DNA of 64,000 nt from an uncultured Muribaculaceae bacterium. Lineage in GTDB: Bacteria > Bacteroidota > Bacteroidia > Bacteroidales > Muribaculaceae. The stretch lies in the NCBI GenBank assembly GCA_958436175.1, contig CAUBJF010000002.1, positions 372,001-436,000 on the forward strand, written 5' to 3'. Made by a program: the position numbers and the translations under genes. Shown here piece after piece: positions 61,334 through 64,000 of this stretch; the stretch's first letter is position 1; each line of letters starts with the position of its first letter. The notes beneath the pieces were generated by a model that ran no database searches, was not told the origin of the DNA, and saw nothing but the letters and a program-made list of their open reading frames with translations.

Positions 61334-62027
61334 GAACCGACCCATAATTATAGCCATCGACGGATTCTCGTCGTCGGGCAAAAGCACAATGGCACGCCGC
61401 CTGGCGGCTAAGATTGGTTACCGCTACATAGATTCGGGAGCCATGTACCGAGCTGTCACGCTATTTGCCCTCGATAATGGCATGATAGGCAATGACGGCC
61501 GCCCCGATATCCAAAATCTCTTGAATAAACTCCCGTCGATCAGCATCGATTTCCGACCGGTACCCGGAGGGAAGCAGCACACACTGCTTAACGGCAAAGA
61601 TGTAGAAGAAGAAATACGAAGCCTTCGTGTCTCTGATTCTGTTTCGCCCGTTGCCGCCATTCCGGAAGTGCGCCACGCCCTGGTAGCAAAACAGAAAAGC
61701 CTCGGCAAGGAGAAGGGCATCGTGATGGACGGACGCGATATCGGCACAGTAGTCTTTCCTGATGCCGAACTCAAAATATTCATCGATGCCTCACCTGAAA
61801 CGAGAGCCGAACGACGTTTCAAGGAACTGACCGGAAAAGGCGACAAAGTCACCTACGAAGAAGTCCTCGCAAACGTGCGTCATCGCGACCTCATCGACTC
61901 TACACGCGCCGAGAGTCCTCTGCGCAAAGCCGACGATGCCATAGCGCTTGACAACTCGCACATGACGCTCGAAGAACAGGACAAGTGGCTCCTCGACCAG
62001 TTCAACAAAGCCGTCGCCAAAGCATGA
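61317..62027 (+). CDS. cmk: Cytidylate kinase
   Basis: 236 residues. Walker A GFSSSGKST, DSGAMYRAVTLFAL and GRDIGTVVFPDAELKIFIDAS match Cmk. Phosphorylates CMP/dCMP. The start within the porQ end and the ATGA with ispH show tight coupling. Confidence 0.93.
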   Translation: MTYSTENRPIIIAIDGFSSSGKSTMARRLAAKIGYRYIDSGAMYRAVTLFALDNGMIGNDGRPDIQNLLNKLPSISIDFRPVPGGKQHTLLNGKDVEEEIRSLRVSDSVSPVAAIPEVRHALVAKQKSLGKEKGIVMDGRDIGTVVFPDAELKIFIDASPETRAERRFKELTGKGDKVTYEEVLANVRHRDLIDSTRAESPLRKADDAIALDNSHMTLEEQDKWLLDQFNKAVAKA

Positions 62028-62887
62028 TCGATATCGAGATAGACAAGGAATCCGGTTTCTGTTTCGGTGTTGTCACCGCCATACGCAAAGCCGAGGAAGA
62101 ACTCGCCAAGGGCACTATCTATTGCCTGGGAGACATCGTCCATAACTCGGCGGAAGTGGAACGCCTTCGCGAAAAGGGTCTTGTCACTATCACACATGAA
62201 CATCTTGCCGACCTCTCAGGAGCAAAAGTGCTTCTCAGGGCACACGGAGAGCCACCGTCGACCTACCGCACTGCAAAAGAAAAAGGCATCAGGATAATCG
62301 ATGCCACCTGTCCTGTCGTCCTCCGACTTCAGCAACGCATAAAAGCACGCTACCAGCAGGAAGGCCCTAAACCGCAGATTGTGATTTACGGCAAAAACGG
62401 ACACGCCGAAGTTAACGGCCTGGTAGGTCAGACCGAAGGAACAGCCATAGTCGTCGAAGATCTCAACGGACTCGACAGCATTGACTTTTCACGCGACATA
62501 GCCCTGTATTCGCAGACGACAAAATCGCTCGAAGGTTTCCGAAGCATCATAGCCGAAATCGAGAAAAGAAAAGACCCATCTACTAATTTCGAATATGCCG
62601 ATACGATATGTCGTCAGGTAGCAAACCGTGTAGGACATCTGCGTGAGTTCGCAACCGGTAAGGATGTGGTCCTCTTCGTCGCCGGAGCTAAAAGCAGCAA
62701 TGGCAAGATACTTTTTAACCATTGCCTTGAAGTCAACCCGAGGACTCATCTCGTGGGCAATGGGGATGACCTTGATAAATCCTGGTTCGACGATGCTTCT
62801 ACAGTCGGTATCTGCGGTGCGACTTCGACACCTCGATGGCTTATGGAAGAAGTACGAGACAGCCTGATCCAATTACTTAATCTGTAA
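62024..62887 (+). CDS. ispH: 4-hydroxy-3-methylbut-2-enyl diphosphate reductase
   Basis: 287 residues from the ATG at 62024. The three cluster Cys are at GFCFGV (Cys 13), IIDATCPVV and GICGATSTP; RAHGEPP and HAEVNGLVGQT are conserved substrate segments. Last step of the MEP isoprenoid pathway. Confidence 0.95.
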   Translation: MIDIEIDKESGFCFGVVTAIRKAEEELAKGTIYCLGDIVHNSAEVERLREKGLVTITHEHLADLSGAKVLLRAHGEPPSTYRTAKEKGIRIIDATCPVVLRLQQRIKARYQQEGPKPQIVIYGKNGHAEVNGLVGQTEGTAIVVEDLNGLDSIDFSRDIALYSQTTKSLEGFRSIIAEIEKRKDPSTNFEYADTICRQVANRVGHLREFATGKDVVLFVAGAKSSNGKILFNHCLEVNPRTHLVGNGDDLDKSWFDDASTVGICGATSTPRWLMEEVRDSLIQLLNL

Positions 62888-62888
62888 G

Positions 62889-63386
62889 ATGAAAGACTTT
62901 ATCGCTATAGATGTCGAAACAGCCAATGGCGAAAGTTCGAGCATCTGTGCTATCGGGGCAGTCAAAGTCATCGACGGCCTGATAGTCGACAGCCGCTACA
63001 GTCTTGTCTGCCCAGAACCAAATTATTACTCTTATTTCTGCACACGTGTCCACGGACTGACTGACCAAGACACTTGGAACGCGCCTTCTTTCGGGACGCT
63101 CTGGAAGGAATGGAAGGGATGGCTCGGAGAGCTGCCTCTTGTAGCACATAACGCTCCCTTCGACAGCCGTTGCATACGTCAGGCTTGCCGCATTTACGGT
63201 CTCGAAGAACCACCAACGTTCTACGACACCCTCGCAGAGGCGCGCAGATGCATACCGAGAGGCATATGCCCTTCCAAATCGCTCGACAGCTTGTGCGATT
63301 TTTTCGGAATACGCCTCGATAAGCACCACTGCGCGCTCGACGATGCCCGTGCTTGTGCCGAATTAGCAATAATACTACTGCAATGA
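62889..63386 (+). CDS. DnaQ-like 3-prime to 5-prime exonuclease
   Basis: 165 residues with Exo motifs: I FIAIDVETAN, II AHNAPFDSR, III HHCALDDARACAEL. A short proofreading- or RNase T-like DEDD exonuclease. It follows ispH by one base. Confidence 0.9.
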   Translation: MKDFIAIDVETANGESSSICAIGAVKVIDGLIVDSRYSLVCPEPNYYSYFCTRVHGLTDQDTWNAPSFGTLWKEWKGWLGELPLVAHNAPFDSRCIRQACRIYGLEEPPTFYDTLAEARRCIPRGICPSKSLDSLCDFFGIRLDKHHCALDDARACAELAIILLQ

Positions 63387-63667
63387 AGATATACCGTAGC
63401 ATATTCATTCTTTCCATAATATTCCTGGCTGCATGTTCGGACAGCAACGAGGCCACAGAAGCCGAGCTGGAACAAGCCGCCGACGCAGCCCGGCGTGATG
63501 CTCTAAAGGCCGTCGCGCTGAAGCAGTCGGTCATGAACTGTGAAAAAGCAATTATCGCTATACGTATCCGTGAGACAGAGCTGCGGGAACACGGCTTCGA
63601 ATCCTGCGCCGACACTTACCGCGATGTCGCCTGCTCTATACTCAAAGACAGTATGATAATAGAATAA
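63383..63667 (+). CDS. Small lipoprotein of unknown function (94 aa)
   Basis: 94 residues from the ATG at 63383, overlapping the exonuclease stop (ATGA). Lipoprotein signal (LAAC), then an acidic/Ala-rich helix EATEAELEQAADAARRDALKAV. Function unknown. Confidence 0.7.
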   Translation: MKIYRSIFILSIIFLAACSDSNEATEAELEQAADAARRDALKAVALKQSVMNCEKAIIAIRIRETELREHGFESCADTYRDVACSILKDSMIIE

Positions 63668-63670
63668 GTC

Positions 63671-64000
63671 ATGTCAGAGAAGCTTTTTGCCCAAGTCATA
63701 CTTCCTCTTCCATTGGGAGAGACTTTCACTTATTCCGTACCCGAAAGTCTGCGTACCAACGTAATAGTCGGCATGAGAGTCCTCGTGCCCTTCGGCAACA
63801 AGCACCTCTACACCGGCCTTATCAGCGACATATCGCCTGTGGCACCTCCGCCGGGCATACCTCTCAAAGAGATAATGATGTGCCTTGACAACGGCGCCAT
63901 TGTCCGTACACCACAGATTCGTTTCTGGCAGTGGATAGCAGACTATTATCTGTGTTCCATAGGCGAAGTCTTCAAGGCAGCACTCCCGTCGGGCCTCAAA
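63671..64000 (+). CDS. priA: Primosomal protein N-prime PriA (N-terminus only)
   Basis: The first 110 residues (MSEKLFAQVILPLPLGETFTYSVPE, VGMRVLVPFGNKHLYTGLI, QWIADYYLCSIGEVFKAALP) match the 3-prime-DNA-binding domain of PriA, the replication restart helicase. It starts 3 bases after the lipoprotein stop and runs off the right edge. Confidence 0.93.
   Translation, partial: MSEKLFAQVILPLPLGETFTYSVPESLRTNVIVGMRVLVPFGNKHLYTGLISDISPVAPPPGIPLKEIMMCLDNGAIVRTPQIRFWQWIADYYLCSIGEVFKAALPSGLK

Overview
The window looks like a chromosomal segment of a gut Bacteroidales, most likely a Muribaculaceae-type organism. The signs are SusC/SusD pairs, a hybrid two-component regulator, a PorQ-like type IX secretion protein, BlaI/BlaR with GLPGLI proteins, and many promoters of the Bacteroidetes form TAnnTTTG (several with TTTG 20 bases upstream). 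Family assignment below the order is inference.

Region 1 (1-5.97 kb) is a leftward three-gene operon: a WYL regulator, a methylase-like subunit, and a very large DEAH helicase fused to an Eco57I-type methylase that runs off the left edge. It reads as a restriction-modification or phage-defence locus. Region 2 (6.0-7.6 kb) holds four small rightward genes for exported or unknown proteins. Region 3 (7.8-8.37 kb) is a tRNA operon, Ser-Phe-Trp-Tyr-Cys. Its tRNA-Trp gene carries a 72-base structured insertion inside the T loop; the remaining bases make an exact 76-base tRNA.

Region 4 (8.37-29.2 kb) is an accessory region with the replication and partition parts of a mobile element: PcfK/PcfJ, a ParA with a small partner, DUF2958, excisionase-like HTH proteins, and a CHC2 primase fused to a P-loop helicase. 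I found no integrase, relaxase or type IV secretion gene, so it is either remnant or depends on other elements. It also carries a zeta toxin operon, an AbiEi/AbiEii pair, and a phosphoribosyltransferase-SLOG pair. The most striking signal is non-coding: three diverged copies (about 9285, 11388 and 19421) of a ~250-base element that folds into one long nested rod with compensatory base changes, each just upstream of a cargo gene block. Between the first two lies a 334-base tandem repeat with its own conserved hairpins. These look like undescribed structured RNAs of this element.

Region 5 (29.3-35.6 kb) is a leftward BlaI-BlaR1-outer membrane protein-GLPGLI-lipoprotein operon with a BlaI-like operator. 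Region 6 (36.4-55.2 kb) is a polysaccharide utilisation locus: hybrid regulator, GH125, GH78, GH92, SusC, SusD, SusE-like and GH76, aimed at alpha-mannan or a rhamnose-bearing mannan. A possible small RNA gene sits between regulator and enzymes. Region 7 (55.3-64 kb) is core chromosome: CotH-like protein, nitroreductase, AlkD, CrcB, PurT, PorQ, Cmk, IspH, a DnaQ-like exonuclease, a small lipoprotein and the start of PriA.
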